DNA of 64,000 nucleotides from Eledone cirrhosa (taxonomy: Eukaryota > Mollusca > Cephalopoda > Octopoda > Eledonidae): contig OZ024742.1 in assembly GCA_964016885.1 (NCBI GenBank), positions 120,129,870 to 120,193,869 on the forward strand, in the 5' to 3' direction. Below are positions 29,160 to 42,384 of the stretch, in pieces. How positions within the stretch are numbered: the stretch's first letter is position 1; every line of letters begins with the position of its first letter. The notes beneath the pieces were generated by a model, which worked only from the letters and a program-made list of their open reading frames with translations, had not been told where the DNA came from and did no database searches. The position numbers and the translations under genes are program-made.

Positions 29160-31140
29160 TAGAATAGATTAAACTTTTAACAATATTATCTATCAAAAGA
29201 ATGCCAAACACAATACTGAGTGATACAAAACAATTGCTTCAGAAGAAAAAAAATAAACATCTATCAAAAAGATGAGCCCTTTCAACCTCAAAAGTTTTCT
29301 CAATTCTCTTTTTAACCTTGCTACAGTTCAAGGGGTTAGTGGTCATGCTGATTCATCACATGCCATTATTAATAAAAATAGATAAACTAACAGTATTTAT
29401 TAAAAAAAAAAAGAATAACACATATCAAACTGTTGATTAAAGCACACACCATCATGCATAACTTCCTTTAGTCTCTTTTCTCTTAGCTGATACCAAGTAA
29501 ATCCACTCAGAAAATTCAAGACATACATTTAACATGATAGCTAACTGAAGACATATATTTAACATGATAGCTTTCTCACTTCACATCAGTTTCTATTATG
29601 TATGAAATACCAATAAATGTCAACAAATATTATAATTTTATGTTTTGGAAACTAAGCATTGAACTAGAACATTATTTCTCTATACTATATTATTGCCTTA
29701 ATTATGCTGCAGTTACAAATATCTTGTGTTTAGAAAAATAAATTCTTCTCTTCTTGAATATAATGATGACAATAAGTAGGAGACATCCTATTGTCACATC
29801 ATTCTCAATGTTTTTTACCATGATTTGTTGCACTTTTAACCACCACCATTCTAAATTACATCCTTCCAAGCTTAAGTTTTTTTTCCCCTCTCTCTCCCAA
29901 AACACCTCTATAGTACAATAAATATTCAAAACTTGATTTCCTATAAAAAGCTTTATACCTTGTTGTGTACAAAATAGAATGTTTACAACTTATCAATACT
30001 TTATGTAGAGTACGTGGTAAAATATAAGTAGGTCTGAAGAAAGTTTAAAGAGATTCAGAATTGAGGAAGTCTATTTCCTGATTATATATTCACATTAATT
30101 TAGGATTTACTCAAAATGATATTTTTGGCAAATCTATATATCTATCTAACTCAGACTGTAGGTGAGGAAGATGAAAGATCAAGGGAGCACCCTCTCTCTG
30201 TGCTCCTGAGGAGAAGGGTTGCACACTTTTTTCGGGGGCGCCTCCTCCCTATTGAGGATTTTGTTATTCAATTTATTTTGTTATATTTTATATTTTTATA
30301 TTTTGTTATTGCCTCCTCCTTATTGAGGACGCCTTTTTATGTAAACTCCCCCCCACCCCCCAGTGTAATTGTCCCACTCTTTGGTGGCAAATAAAAAGAA
30401 AGTTATCTATTTGTGTGTCATGTATGACTTTATCTAAATCTGGTTTAGAACAAACTGCTACTTTATTGTGAAATGAAAGTAGAAATCCAACAGATTTTTA
30501 TAGTAGTTTCTTTTTAAAACATTAAAATCTCCTGGTTGTGTATGAAAACTTTGATGAAGGAAGCTGTCCAAAAAGAGTATTGGTTCTATATATACATCGT
30601 AATTATGGAGTTTGTGAACTATAAATAATTTGATTTCTGCAACAGTTCTCATTAACGGGTGTTTACATACACTAAATTCTGTAATACATTCAGATGCATG
30701 TACAGGCATGCGTAAGAACACAGAGAATCTGAAAAGACTTTTAGATATAGAAAAACAACACCAAATAAAAATTACAGCACTTTGACATTCCTTATGATAA
30801 ATAAATGGTGCCATTATTGAATGAAGGGGATAAAACTGCCATTATGGAAAGGGATAAAAGTGACATAATTGAATGAAATAGATGCGACATTATAAATGCA
30901 TCTTTCGTTCAAATAAAACTAGAAACTTAATCTATATTTCACATTACAAAGCAATGACAAAAGACATGTCTAGTTCATTCATTACAGGAGCCCTCAGCAC
31001 ATCATAAAATTTCAAATTCAAGAAAACTACAGAGTTCATGAATGATGGAAGGCAGGAGGTTGAATTAAGTGCAAGAATTGCAGAAGCTCGTGCAGTAATG
31101 CACTAGCTTCAACATTCAGAAGAAGAGAAGTAGGTATAAA
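29160..31140. other. Unassigned intron-like interval
   Basis: AT-rich, no recognised gene. A direct repeat AGACATA(T/C)ATTTAACATGATAGCT occurs at about 29518 and 29548. A C-rich stretch lies at 30346-30361. The 118-codon minus frame at 30458-30814 shows no recognisable motif. Confidence 0.4.
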
Positions 31141-31142
31141 AG

Positions 31143-31412
31143 CCAAACAATATCTTCAATTTGGTATTCGTTCCAACCCTTACCTATGGTCATTTTACAG
31201 GTAGGAGACCGAGGAGGGACCCCGAGCAAGATGGTTGGATAATACTCGTGAGCTCAGTTGTTTTTGACAGGACCCACTGGAAAATGTGCCTGAGGAGTTT
31301 GGCCCCCACAACCCTCCCAAGGAAGCAGAGGAAAAGAAGGAAGAGGGAGAGGGGGGGTAGCAGCAGCAGCAGCCTATTATTGCTTCCAAAATTGATGGCG
31401 GCAACAATTTAG
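31143..31412 (+). pseudogene. Possible LINE-derived scrap (PTLTYG ... GRRPR)
   Basis: The 83-codon frame contains FVPTLTYGHFTGRRPRRDPE, which resembles two separate LINE thumb motifs (PTLxYG and GRRPRxxP) joined by a deletion, then a basic KQRKRRKRERGG and poly-Ser. Low-complexity tail. Could be chance; not a recognised gene. Confidence 0.3.
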
Positions 31413-31841
31413 AGAAGTGTTAACCAGTCTGAGAATACAACATTTACAGATTCATAAAACACTGTGGGATGTTCTTAATAGCAACAAGTTTAATTTTGAG
31501 ATTTCACTGAATATTTACAAGAATTTGCTTAGTAAATGTTTGCTTTTCCATGCTAGTAATGTAAAGTGTTCAGCAAAGCAGCAGAACACTCTAGCTTCCT
31601 GTCTTTTGTCAGACTGTCTTTGAGGATCAGCTTTCTAATAAAAGACCTATCCTCCCACACTTGATACACCCACTCCTTCAAACATCTATTAAAAACTTAT
31701 TGCATTTATTAACCCAGCTTGCATCCTTCACTTTTATTACATGTCCATATCTGCTCATTGCCATAAACTAGAAAACATTTTCAAATAACTTATTATTTTT
31801 TAAAACTATATAGACTTAATTAAGTTCATATTGTATTTCCT

Positions 31842-32067
31842 TTAACCCTTTAGTATTTAAACCAGCTGTATCTGGCCAGAATCCTCTCATCTCTTTCTGT
31901 TCAAGCTGGCTGTAACCAGTTGCTCATACTTATGTTAAGGTATTGTTCTCAAAATAAATAATATCAAAATCTTGTAGATTTAATATGTGAGATAATTATG
32001 TGAAATAAAGTGTTTACCATGCAAATACAATAGTAAATATAGAGTAATGTAAATGCTGAAGGGTTAA
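31842..32067 (-). mobile_element. MITE-like repeat family 1, third copy (inverted)
   Basis: Begins TTAACCCTTTAGTATTTAAA and ends AAATGCTGAAGGGTTAA. Interior TAAGGTATTGTTCTCAAAAT matches the reverse complement of the other two copies. Best preserved copy, about 226 bases. Confidence 0.75.
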
Positions 32068-33884
32068 ATCTATCCCCTGATCATGTATCTCTACCAACTG
32101 ATAACAACAACCTTTCTCCAATCTGTTGTTCAAAGTTTTCAATCGCCATAATTTCATCTGTGAAAACCCCTTTCTAGTTAAATGTTTCCACTAATTCCAA
32201 ACACTATCAATTCAACCAGTGAACGAGATCTCTGTGCACTTACCTGACCTGCTACAAATAGCAACCAAACCTCCCCCAAATCATACTCTGTGATCTTAAA
32301 ACAATAAAGACAGGAAAATCATGGCTGGAATGTCTTTGATAGCAGGTTTGCTCAATGAGAGCTGACAACAACAATCATTTTAAACATGAAATTAAACACA
32401 TCAACTAAGAAGAATCTACACATCAATGTAGTACCAAATGAAAGGAAATACAATATTTACCAATATATATATATATAGACATGGTGAACAACTTAGGATT
32501 ATAAACCATGGATTGCTTCAATAATTCATTGATAGAAGCAGATATATTGTATTGTATTAGTGGCTGACTTAGTGCTGAGGATAAGCCTGGTAATATACAG
32601 TTCTGAATATAAATCTTATCATGATCAACCTAGTTTTCCATCTTCAACAAGATCAATAAAATAGTTAACATACAAATGTTTTGAGAGGATCAACAATCCA
32701 ACATATGCTATATTTATGGGTTGACGTGGTCAAATATTTCTGCCAAAGGTGACTATAGCATCTAAACAACAAAAACAAGTTACAAACGCTTTCCCCCTCA
32801 TGAAAGATCATATATTTCGTTGTTTTGGAATCCATAAACTGTGCTACTTTCTATGTGTAAGTGAATTAAAAGAGACATCAGGAACAAACAGCTTAAAATA
32901 AACGCACCAAAAATACAAACCAAACATGATAAACACACCTACAATTACATAAAGAGAAAATGATCCCGCTACACCTCACAAAATAGCCTGTTCCCTTTTC
33001 AACAATTCTATTGTAGTGTTCATCAATGGAAGTTTGTTCAAATAGTTTTTCCTCGAGCTGTATTTTGATTGGTCACTGTAATTGTGTTGCAAGTGCATTT
33101 CTTGATTCAATATTTGTTAGGGAGTCATCACAATTGACATGAAGATAGTGGCAGTTGTCAAATGTTGATGTAAGTTAAATAGAAGACAGTGTCAATCAAA
33201 ATAGAGGCAGGCATTGTTCAAAACAGTGGCACAAGACATCAGTTGAAGAAGGAAAAGGTACAATTTAAATGGAACAGAAAAAAAAAAATTAAGGCTTTAT
33301 ACATCTAGTCAATGTATTAAGAGTACATTTATAATCTCTCTTCCTTCTGCCTATAAAATTCTAAATGTTGATGTAAAATGCATTTCTTCAAGTGATTTAG
33401 TTTCAAAGTTATTAAATAAAATTCAATATAATAATAATAAAAACAACAGACAAACTAAGAATTAAGTCAACTCAACTACTTGATATTACATTTCTTGCTT
33501 CATGATTTGCAAGTTAAAAATAACTTTTCTCGATGGTGTAATTCATAAGCCACCAGTACTCTTGCACAAATGAACTTCTTCCTCCTACTTGTTTGACTAC
33601 ATTTCCATTATTCTATCATTGGCAACAGGAGTCCACAACTCTTGTTGCTCTCATTATTTAGGAATAACGTCTCACATGACAACCAATCCAATGCCCAAGT
33701 CATGCATTAACTACAGAATGATAGAGAAATATAACATTCAGTTTTGTTCCTCTATCTTTTAAATTTGTGCACAGATTGACTTGAGTTTTCACTTCTTCAA
33801 GTTGAACAACTTAGTATAGTAAACTGTTTCAATTGATAATACATTCACATACAGAAATTGGTCAGAAGTCTATTTATGAAATTC
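32068..33884. other. Unassigned intron-like interval
   Basis: AT-rich, one short (TA)n at 32464-32476. No supported gene, element or motif. Confidence 0.4.
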
Positions 33885-34400
33885 ATCATCATCATCATCA
33901 ATATCACCACCGCTTAGCATCCAATTTTCATGCTAGCATGGGTTAGACATGTTGTCCTGTTGTGATACAAGTCAGATCAGATGGCCATGTCTTGCTCACA
34001 CAGAACTGTTTCTGGCTTGGTTTCTATGGCTGGATGCCCTTTCTAATGCCAACCACATGTACAGTGTGTACTGGGTACCTTTTATCGTGGTACAAAAACA
34101 ACAATTTTACAGTGTGGGCTGGGCAGTTTTTCTTTTGACAATAACACAGCCAGTTTACAGTGTGGACTGGGCACTGACCTGCCATGTCACCTGGACAACC
34201 ACTCTGCAGGGAGGATTAGGTGCTCTTTTATCATGTTACTTTACAGAGAGGATTCAATGCTCTTTTGTCATGACACTAACATGAGCACCTTACATGGTGG
34301 ACTAGGGGCTTTTGTTATGTCACCAGCATGACAACATTACAGAGTGGACTGAGAGCTTTCAGCCATTTCAGCAGAATTGTAAGAGAGCGAGTTCAGCTTT
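33885..34400 (-). mobile_element. LINE-A-relative 3' UTR fragment (minus)
   Basis: (ATC)n followed by CATGCTAGCATGGGTTAGAC, GGATGCCCTTTCTAATGCCA and several diverged copies of a ~45-bp CACCT/TTACAGTGTGGACTGGG unit. Coding part is not recognisable. Old. Confidence 0.65.
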
Positions 34401-34529
34401 CCATACTTGTACACATTGGCTGGTCAAGAGTGGTACATCAGATGTGGAAATTGGGGGTGGGAGGGATTAGTAATTCAAAACAGCGCTGAAGGAGATTTCA
34501 CTAAATTCATAGGTCATTTTATTATTTAC

Positions 34530-35388
34530 TAGCAGTAAAGCCCGGCGTTGCTCGGGGTCGCTCAGTAGCTGTGTTAAAGTTACAATGTTAAGTTTCTTTT
34601 TTGGCTTAAAAACTGTAGTGTCTACTGTGCAGACTTGCATGTGGTGTTTTTGATTAATATTCCCTCAACCAACAATATGCCTTATGAAGTTAAGAAAACA
34701 TAACGATAACCCTAATGTTATAACAAAAGAGGATGCTGGGGATAAAAACTGCACTGGTTATTTATTAACAAAGATCGAAAATGTAAACACTGCAACGCAG
34801 AGAAAAACATTAGCGTAACCAAATTATCAGTTATGTCTGTCTGCACGCCTATATCACCTCTCTGCACGACTGTCTGTCTGCACGCCTATATCACCTCTCT
34901 GCACGACTGTCTGTCTGCATGCCTAACGAAATTTACAGATACATATATTTTATATAAACTTATATAATTTTTGCTTTTTTTTACGAAATATTTGCTTGTT
35001 TTAAGTAGTTTTTAAATAGACTTGTTTTCAAGTAAAAATATTGTTTTAAAAGGCTTGTTTTACGTAGTCTTTAAATCGTGTATTGTGTTAATGTCATTTT
35101 AAACGCTGAGAAAGCCAGCGTAATTTTTTTAATTTTTGCACGCAGACGCTCAATGTAAACAGAACAAAGGGAAATAACTGATCACTTACGCTCAAAAATC
35201 GATACATTATATTCGATTTCGTCACATAGGGTGGGTCAATTTGAAATTATTTTTTTTCCGATGTCTTCGCTAGGGCTCAATGTACAAGTCTAGCAATTTC
35301 GGTGCAATTCCGTGAGAGATTCTAAGAGGAGATGTGTGCCAAAAATCGATAGACAGACAGACAACCACAGTTTTATATATATAGATTA
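34530..35388 (+). repeat. Interspersed repeat starting CCCGGCGTTGCTCGGGGTCG, with internal tandem unit
   Basis: The left end AGTAAAGCCCGGCGTTGCTC and the right end CAGACAGACAACCACAGTTT plus TATATATATAGAT are boundaries I associate with a widespread invertebrate repeat of uncertain class. At 34833-34925 the unit CTGTCTGCACGCCTATATCA is repeated two to three times. No long frame. Confidence 0.5.
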
Positions 35389-36108
35389 TTCCATTATATC
35401 TGATTTCAAGCTGAACATCAATTGCTTTCATTAAACCAACTTTGGAGGGCTAGCTAACATCAAGAGAACTGCCTTTTCCCTTTGTTTAAGCCATACAAAA
35501 GAACAACAAAAGTAGATATTCTAATATTCTATTAGCCCGAAGAAAAAAAAAAACAAATAAATAAATAAATAAAAGTTTGTAATAAACAATTACAAGTAAT
35601 ATGGTTTCTTTCTCCTGTAACAGCTATTCACTCGATTAGATTGATTTCAGTATATTACTGGTAATTTTCATTAAGGGGAAAAGCATTTTAAACTGTCACT
35701 GATTGTATTTCAACTCAACCATGGATAGAGCAAACTGAAAACTTCTTTTGGGTTATCAAACATATACCGGAAAGGGAACCTCAAATGAGTGATTCAATAT
35801 GTTAAAAATAGAAGCCAAATTCCCTAAAATCCCATCCTACTGTCTTAAAACAACAGATAGTCACATTGGAAAATGTAGTCCTAAATACACTTTACATGTT
35901 CTTAACATCATAAAGACATAATACAATTTTTTTTTCTTTCTCAGAAATTGGTAAGTCAAACTAAATATATAATTCTCAACACCAATAACTGGATCATTTT
36001 TTAAAATCACACATTTGTATAAATGATGAGATAGTCACAAATAACTGTTTAACTAACCACACTGACAGAGGAAGCAATATATAAAGAGAAAGCGTAAAAA
36101 TACAACAG
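35389..36108. other. Unassigned interval
   Basis: AT-rich, no supported feature. Confidence 0.4.
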
Positions 36109-36364
36109 TTAACCCTTTCGCTATCATATTTTAAATGTCTGAGATTTTCAATTGATTTTGAAAATACTCAAGATTTTGTATGAATATAGTTACATAACTT
36201 TGTAATTATCAAGTTGGTGTTTGAAACATAACTTTACAAAAATTTCTTACATATGAGTAAAATTATGATGGAAGATTTTTAGATGAATATGAACATTTTA
36301 AAACAAACAGTTTTGCATCATAAAACCAGGGGTAGTTTCAGGTGCTTTGATATCATAAGGGTTA
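36109..36364. mobile_element. MITE-like repeat family 2 (TTAACCCTTTCGCTATCA ends)
   Basis: Starts TTAACCCTTTCGCTATCA and ends TTTGATATCATAAGGGTTA, giving imperfect terminal inverted repeats. Interior CAAACAGTTTTGCATCATAA and ACCAGGGGTAG matches the other three copies. Best complete copy. Confidence 0.75.
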
Positions 36365-36900
36365 TATAAAACAACTATTATCAAAGATTGTTTCTTTGAA
36401 AATAGTCAAATTTTGAGTAGTGGATGAGAGAATAGGAATTAAACTCAGAATAATAGGTCACTAAGCTAAATACTGTGCTCAATAATGAAGTGATGGATCT
36501 TTTGAAAGCCGCTATGTTGTGAAAAACCTCATAAAATAAAACTACCTAGTAGTTTATCTTTTTACAGATCAAAAATAGATTTAAGCCTTTTGATATCAAC
36601 TTGGCAAAAAACATATTTGGGTCTATAAACAAAGCCACTCATTTTAATGTTTTTCCTAAACCATAAGTTACAATGTTTGTTATGAAATCATTCATAATTT
36701 TAATGAACCCATCAAAATACGTCATTATTTAATTGAAATAGAATGTATTTCATTAGAACTATGGTAATAAAAAAGGGCGAAAAAGGAACCTTAAATATAA
36801 AGAGAGATGATGTCTCTTGATTCAACCACCACTAATGACTGATTTTCATGCAACATATGTAGAACAAATAAATTTAACAGGGCCAATCTCTCTGAGTCAT
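36365..36900. other. Mostly unassigned; possible third repeat type
   Basis: A segment starting TTAAGCCTTTTGATATCAAC (36589) and containing GAATGTATTTCATTAGAACT shares its latter motif with about 48480-48525. Too little to define a family. Confidence 0.3.
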
Positions 36901-36909
36901 ATACTCACA

Positions 36910-37065
36910 GTGAAGGTACATAGCTTATTTTTTAGAGCATTTGGCTCATGATAGTTAAGGTCGTGAATTCAATTCCTAGTAATGTGTTGTGTCCTTGAGC
37001 AAGACTCTTTATTTCATGTTGCCCCAGTCCATTCAGCTGGGAAATATGAGATGTATCTGTAATTC
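36910..37065 (+). mobile_element. tRNA-like SINE of a second family
   Basis: GGTACATAGCTTATTTTTTA, GAGCATTTGGCTCATGATAG, GTGAATTCAATTCCTAG (B-box-like) and TTGTGTCCTTGAGCAAGACT. The same family in antisense is at 38498-38615 and about 62410-62510. Confidence 0.65.
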
Positions 37066-37564
37066 AAAGAGCCAGTCTTGTCACGCTGAATGATCTCTCT
37101 AAAAACTGTGTTAAGGGCACACATATCTGTGGATAGCTCAACTGCATACATGGTAATTTCCTGAGCAAGTTGTTCTTTGGATGAAACAATTGGAACACTC
37201 ACTATTGGAAATCATGGAGCTTCAATAAACACACACATATATACTCACTCACACAGGGAGATTTGAGTTTACAGTGTGTGGTACCTCATATAGCACTTGA
37301 GACAAACTTGGCCAGTTTAATACTGTAAATATGTTACACACAATTAGGACTTTCACTAGGAAGCAGGAACTCTATCGAATCTGACCAGCTGCTACTCCAA
37401 ATATAAATTAGTATATAGTATATAAATCTAACAAATCTAAGAAACCTTATATAGATGTATTTCATTGTCACATAGAAATTCAATAATATGGAGTGTGTGG
37501 CAAAAAGTAAACAAACATCAATCACCCAGCAGCAAATAGTCACATGGTTTGAGTCCCTTCAGGT

Positions 37565-38060
37565 GAATTTAGCAGTTATCATCATCATTCAATGTCTGCT
37601 TTTCAATGTTGCAATCAGCTGGATGGGTTGTCACTGACAAGTCAATACTCAATTGGAGCTACTGTCCACCTAGACAGGTTGGGGGGAAGGGGTGGGGGTG
37701 GCATGACTCATTTACAAATTCTGGCTTGGGCATGGTTTCTGTGACTGGATGCCCTTCCTAACATCAACTACTTAGGAAGCTGTAATGTCCTTCACACATG
37801 TGAAGAGTCCTCTTAACCTTTTGTTTGACAATCTTTCTAATGGCTGGATGCACTTCTTAACACCAGCCATTTGACAGGCTATAGTACGTGCATTTTTAAT
37901 GACACGAGCACCAGAGAAGTTATCGTGTCTATGACATGACAAAAGAGACCTCTCAACAATTCTAGCATGGTTTGTACAGTTGGATACCCTTGCTAACACC
38001 AACCACTTTACAGAATATACTGGGTGAATTTTACTGAGTGACACACACCAACACTAGAGA
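37565..38060 (-). mobile_element. Old LINE-A-relative 3' UTR fragments
   Basis: CTGGATGCCCTTCCTAACAT, GGCTGGATGCACTTCTTAAC and TTGGATACCCTTGCTAACAC are three diverged repeats of the same UTR block, with intervening GACATGACA units. No coding. Confidence 0.5.
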
Positions 38061-38289
38061 AGTTCTCAGTCAATGACTTGACAGAACAACTCCCTCTACC
38101 CTAGGGGATGATAGGCTTTAGGGGTGAAATTAGGAAGGGAGGGAGAAGGATGACAAGTATGATATTATAAGTGACAGTTATGCTATTTAACAGGGTGATT
38201 GAGGGAGAAAGGGGATGTGAATAATCTTGGATAGAGTGGAGGTGTATAGAGATAATAAGAATAGTTACATATTTAAATGCTCACAATAA

Positions 38290-38618
38290 TTCAACCACAA
38301 TATACTTCAGTCACTAATGACCATGGGATTTGCACCTCTGAGACACAAGTCCGGGCAAGGTTATTTTGTGGAAGACCAGCAGTTGCCCATGCATACCAGT
38401 CTCCCCTCTCTATGCCACCAATGTTGTCCAAGGGAAAGGCAATGGCCAATACAACTTGGCACCAGTGACTTGGCACCTCATTTCTACAGCTCAGTGCACT
38501 AGAACAACGTGAAATAAAGTGTCTTGCTCAGGAACACAGCGCAAAGCCTGGTCCGAGAATCAAACTCACAACCTTGCGATTGTAAGCCAGATGCTCTAAC
38601 CAAGCTATGTGCCTTCAC
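38290..38618 (-). mobile_element. Dispersed repeat ending in a second-family SINE
   Basis: The right part, AATAAAGTGTCTTGCTCAGG, ATCAAACTCACAACCTTGCG and CAGATGCTCTAACCAAGCTA, is antisense to the SINE at 36910. The left part (GGGATTTGCACCTCTGAGAC, CTATGCCACCAATGTTGTCC) is probably the body of the same composite repeat. Open frames here are not convincing genes. Confidence 0.55.
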
Positions 38619-39620
38619 ATACCATATATACTTGTAGATAAATTGTAGTTTTTTCACTTAAAGAGAAACCACCTGCAGCTTATCTACTGAACTCTGTTCT
38701 GGGTTTGAAATTTGTAGCTCACACTAAAATCCATATTATTCACACAATAGCAAATGATTGTGGATATAAGGCAGGTTGGTCATATCACTATACAGTTTAT
38801 AGAAATACTGGTGTTGGAAACAAAGAAAAGTTAGTGACGTCACATGCAAAAACAAACAACTGCATATAGGGAACTTGATTTTACTATAAAACAATTACTT
38901 TTGAGTTAATCCACGTTATATATCTGCCTGTATATTTTGCCTGTACATGCACAGACTTGTCGGCATGTGTGTTGAAGAAATTTATCGTAGTTCTAATAAA
39001 TAAATAAAAGAAAGTTTTCTGGCTATATTGCAATGTTTTCGTGGTCTCATTTGTACTAGTCACCAATTTGGTACTTTTCTCAGACCCACGAAGAGTAAGC
39101 TTTTTTTTTATAGGCAGCCTTACTGGGTTGTGAGAGTTTTCTTGGGAACTAACAGTGTCTCCCTTGCTTCATTCCCCTAGCTGTCGATCTGGGGTTGCAT
39201 ATTCATCCGTCAAAACAAAAATATAGGTAGTGACTAAAGACAAAAGGCAAAAGTAAGTTTTGCGACTGGATTTAAGTTGTGTATTATTGAATATGTTATA
39301 GTGTTGTAAGAGAGTTTTGTGTCAAAAAGTATTAGTGAAGGGATGAAGGATATAAAAAGAAACAACCAATAAAGGGGGAAAAAAACTTGCTATCTCCCCA
39401 TATGAGAAATCAGAGATAGATCTCCATACCTAGGCATATGAATTATACAGATACAAGGACAAATACACACATATATGCATATCTACCAAATCCACTCATA
39501 AGGTATTGGTGAACCAAATGCTGTAGCAGTAGACACATGTTCAAAGAGCTCTGCAGTAGGACTGAAGCTGAAACCGTGTTTGTGAAGTGAACATGTTAAC
39601 CACACAGCTCTGCCTGCACC
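38619..39620. other. Unassigned interval
   Basis: AT-rich; a TGACGTCA motif occurs at about 38835 without supporting promoter context. No gene recognised. Confidence 0.4.
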
Positions 39621-39627
39621 TATTATA

Positions 39628-39825
39628 GATACTCGAATATAAGTCGACCCCTATTTTATGTCTGAGAAGTGGGCAAAAATCCAAACCCGTTTATAAGCTA
39701 AGGCAGCTATTCAACACATTGTTTAGATGCCGAATATAAACTGACCCCCCCCCCCCCCACCCCTCCATCGATTCTGTTTTGATCACATATTTCTCAGCTT
39801 ATATTCGAGTATATACGGTATTTAA
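39628..39825. repeat. Inverted-repeat element (ACTCGAATATAAG ends)
   Basis: GATACTCGAATATAAGTCGA at the left and CTTATATTCGAGTATATACG at the right are inverted repeats of about 14 bases around a 160-base core with a C run of 14 (39746-39759). Looks like a small non-autonomous DNA element. Confidence 0.6.
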
Positions 39826-40200
39826 CCTGAATCGATGTGGTTGTGAAGTGAACTTGTTGACTACATAGCCATGTCTGCACCTATTATACATGTATTTAAC
39901 TAAAACCATGAGATGGTGAGGTGAACTCGTTAACCGCATAAGTATATCTGTACCTATTATAGATGTATTTTTAATAAGATTAATTAGAATGAATTCAAAA
40001 ATATGTATTTCATTCTAACAGGCTGATGAATTTAAATGCCATGTGTAAAACAAATCTAGTCAAGTCTCAATCAGCCGCTGAAATCCTAATACTCATTAGA
40101 CACTGCATATATTGTCAATCGTAATGCCCATTAAATGTTACGTATATTGTCATTCAATTGGGAGTGACACATTTTCGTCACCGTATTTCACTTAATTAAT

Positions 40201-40286
40201 TGTTTCTACTTTTGGCACAAGGCCAGCAATTACCCAGTGCATTACTGGTACTTTATTTTATCGACCCCGTAAGGATGAAAGGCAAA
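40201..40286 (-). mobile_element. 5'-truncated SINE with 12-bp target duplication
   Basis: CACTTAATTAAT is present at 40189-40200 and 40287-40298. The insert runs TGTTTCTACTTTTGGCACAA to GTAAGGATGAAAGGCAAA, i.e. only the 3' half of the SINE. Confidence 0.9.
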
Positions 40287-40298
40287 CACTTAATTAAT

Positions 40299-41170
40299 GA
40301 AGACTTTTAAGAGAATTAACTAAAACTATGAATTAATTCATTACTAAGATAGCAACTGAACATACATATATAAAATAGATTTTAATTTAAATAGGAACCC
40401 TTTGAAATAGGCGTGTTTTGTTTCCTAGAATCAGAGCCGGTTTTGCCTTTCCCCACATTGATTCTAAAAGAGTTTTAAACACTGATTGATCTATGTTTCA
40501 AGTATAAATCATGACTAAATTTATGGTTCCAGAACTTTACTAGACTGTATTGGCAACGATTGGAATTATTGTAGCTAGATTCATTTATTACTATAAATGC
40601 AAATATAAGTGAAACTGCAAACAGTATTCACTAAAAACAATATACACACGGGTTAAAGGGCGAAGCCAAAAATATTTGATAAAAGTGGTTGGACTTATGT
40701 TTCAGTGCAACTTATGAAAAATACGGTAATTATAGTCCCAACAGGATCTCTGATCAATGCACTTGTCATAACAAGAACGGAAGAACTTATATGTAGATGT
40801 CATATCGGTTTTGACAAGTCACATGGGTAATATTTGAATTGTTTGTACAGTAGATTGAATCAATCAGTGTAAATACCTATAAGCAGAGTAAATCGGCCAT
40901 TTGGAAGGAATGAAAGAAAAGAAAGGAAGGAAGAAGTTGACACAGGTGGAATTTGAACATGACACCGAGATAAGTATGATGAAGTACTACTGTAATGAGT
41001 AGAAAGTTGGATTAAATAGCCCACTTTACTGTTTCTTCCAACTAATAAAGTATACATAGAAATCAACACGTTTCTATTAATATGTTGCGCATATGCATTT
41101 TTATTGCCCTGCAGGAAGTAAACAAACATCCGTGTTTTACTCATTAAAATATTAAATGAATGCGACGTAA
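40299..41170. other. Unassigned interval
   Basis: AT-rich, no supported gene or repeat; A/G-rich run GAAAGAAAAGAAAGGAAGGA at about 40912-40931. Confidence 0.4.
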
Positions 41171-41177
41171 TATACAG

Positions 41178-41216
41178 CGTACACACACACACACATACAC
41201 ACATACACACACACAC
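41178..41216. repeat. (CA)n microsatellite
   Basis: ACACACACACACATACACAC and continuation. A short (GT)n follows at 41294-41312. Confidence 0.9.
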
Positions 41217-41924
41217 GAATCCTGGTAACCTAACAAAACATTAAAGACACTCCCCACGCCTAGTTTTAATAACTAAATGTTATCGTCAGAGATAGTGTGT
41301 GTGTATGTGTGTGTAAGGTGGAACAGAATATGTAATAACAGAAAATTACAGAAAAGTAAAACAAAATAACTAACATGTATCGAAAAACAATAGAAAGCTA
41401 CGGATGAAAAACAAATCAGCTTTGTAATAAAACCAAGAACCCTCAGGGAGAATATTCGCCGTAGGTAAAATTGCAGACTAACACAATTAGACTGTTCACA
41501 AATTACACTGTGAGAGAGAGAAAGAGGAGGAGGGGGGGGGGGTAATTCCGGTATTGGACACAATAAGATTCTACATCAATTTCTAAGTAACACATACATA
41601 GCCTAGAAATAATAATAATAAACAAATTAATAACTTCTACAAGTAGTGGTAGCATCAAAAACAGCAGCAGTAGCAGCAGCAATAAACACATGTACTCACG
41701 TTATTTGTAAAACGTCGTGGTAAAGTTGTTTTTTTTTTTTTTTTTAATATATCTACAAAACTTGTATATTTTGTCCACCTTTCTGGGAATCGCAGGCGCA
41801 GTAGCCAGGTTTGTATACTTTTATAAATGAAAAAAGAAATGCTGACGGATATGGTAAATGTTTCTCGTCGACTATTAATTTTAAGTTAAGAAAAAATGTG
41901 TATCTAAAATAAGAGGGTGTCGCG

Positions 41925-42110
41925 AGTCAGCACACGCCCTTGTTTCTCGAAAGCGAGAGCTGTGGGCGCTAAATGACGTGTTCAAATTTTATTTTTTGTT
42001 TGTCTAACTACTTTTCAGTTTCTTGTGTTGACTTAGTTGCAAAAGCTACGTGTCGTCCAGCTCACGTAGGTAAGACGACTCGTTGCTGTCGTGATAAAAG
42101 CCAGACAAAC
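41925..42110 (+). promoter_or_regulatory. CpG-rich interval with a splice-donor-like site
   Basis: In a CpG-poor neighbourhood this stretch has many CpGs (GTCGCGAG, TTCTCGAAAGCGAGAG, GGGCGC, GACGTG, ACGTGTCGTCC, GACGACTCG). On the plus strand CTCACGTAG|GTAAGACG resembles an exon end at about 42068. It might be a promoter and untranslated first exon, or a GC-richer repeat. No coding frame supports it. Confidence 0.3.
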
Positions 42111-42384
42111 AAAGAGAGATAACTTATTTTTGTACTACAATTGAAATAATACCAACAACAACAACAATAAATACACCGGTTTTTAAACTACTTATAGTGA
42201 TAAATATATAGCACACTACTTATAGTAACAAATATTTAGTACACTACTTATAGTAACAAATAAATAGTACACACAGGAGAGATATACAGATAGATTCTAA
42301 TGCTGAAAGAAAAAGAAGAGAAGACAGAACGAATAATATACAATGGATGGAGAGAATAAAAGAAAATAATAAGGTGATATTGTA

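Noticed and set aside
38317..38502. Short open frames on both strands at 38.3-38.5 kb
   Set aside because: They fall in a dispersed repeat ending in a SINE-like tail and show no domain.
41640..41760. Minus-strand donor (AAC|GTGAGTACATG) near 41700 as GALNT upstream exon
   Set aside because: The putative exon would contain an 18-base A run and lacks a defined start or acceptor; no support.
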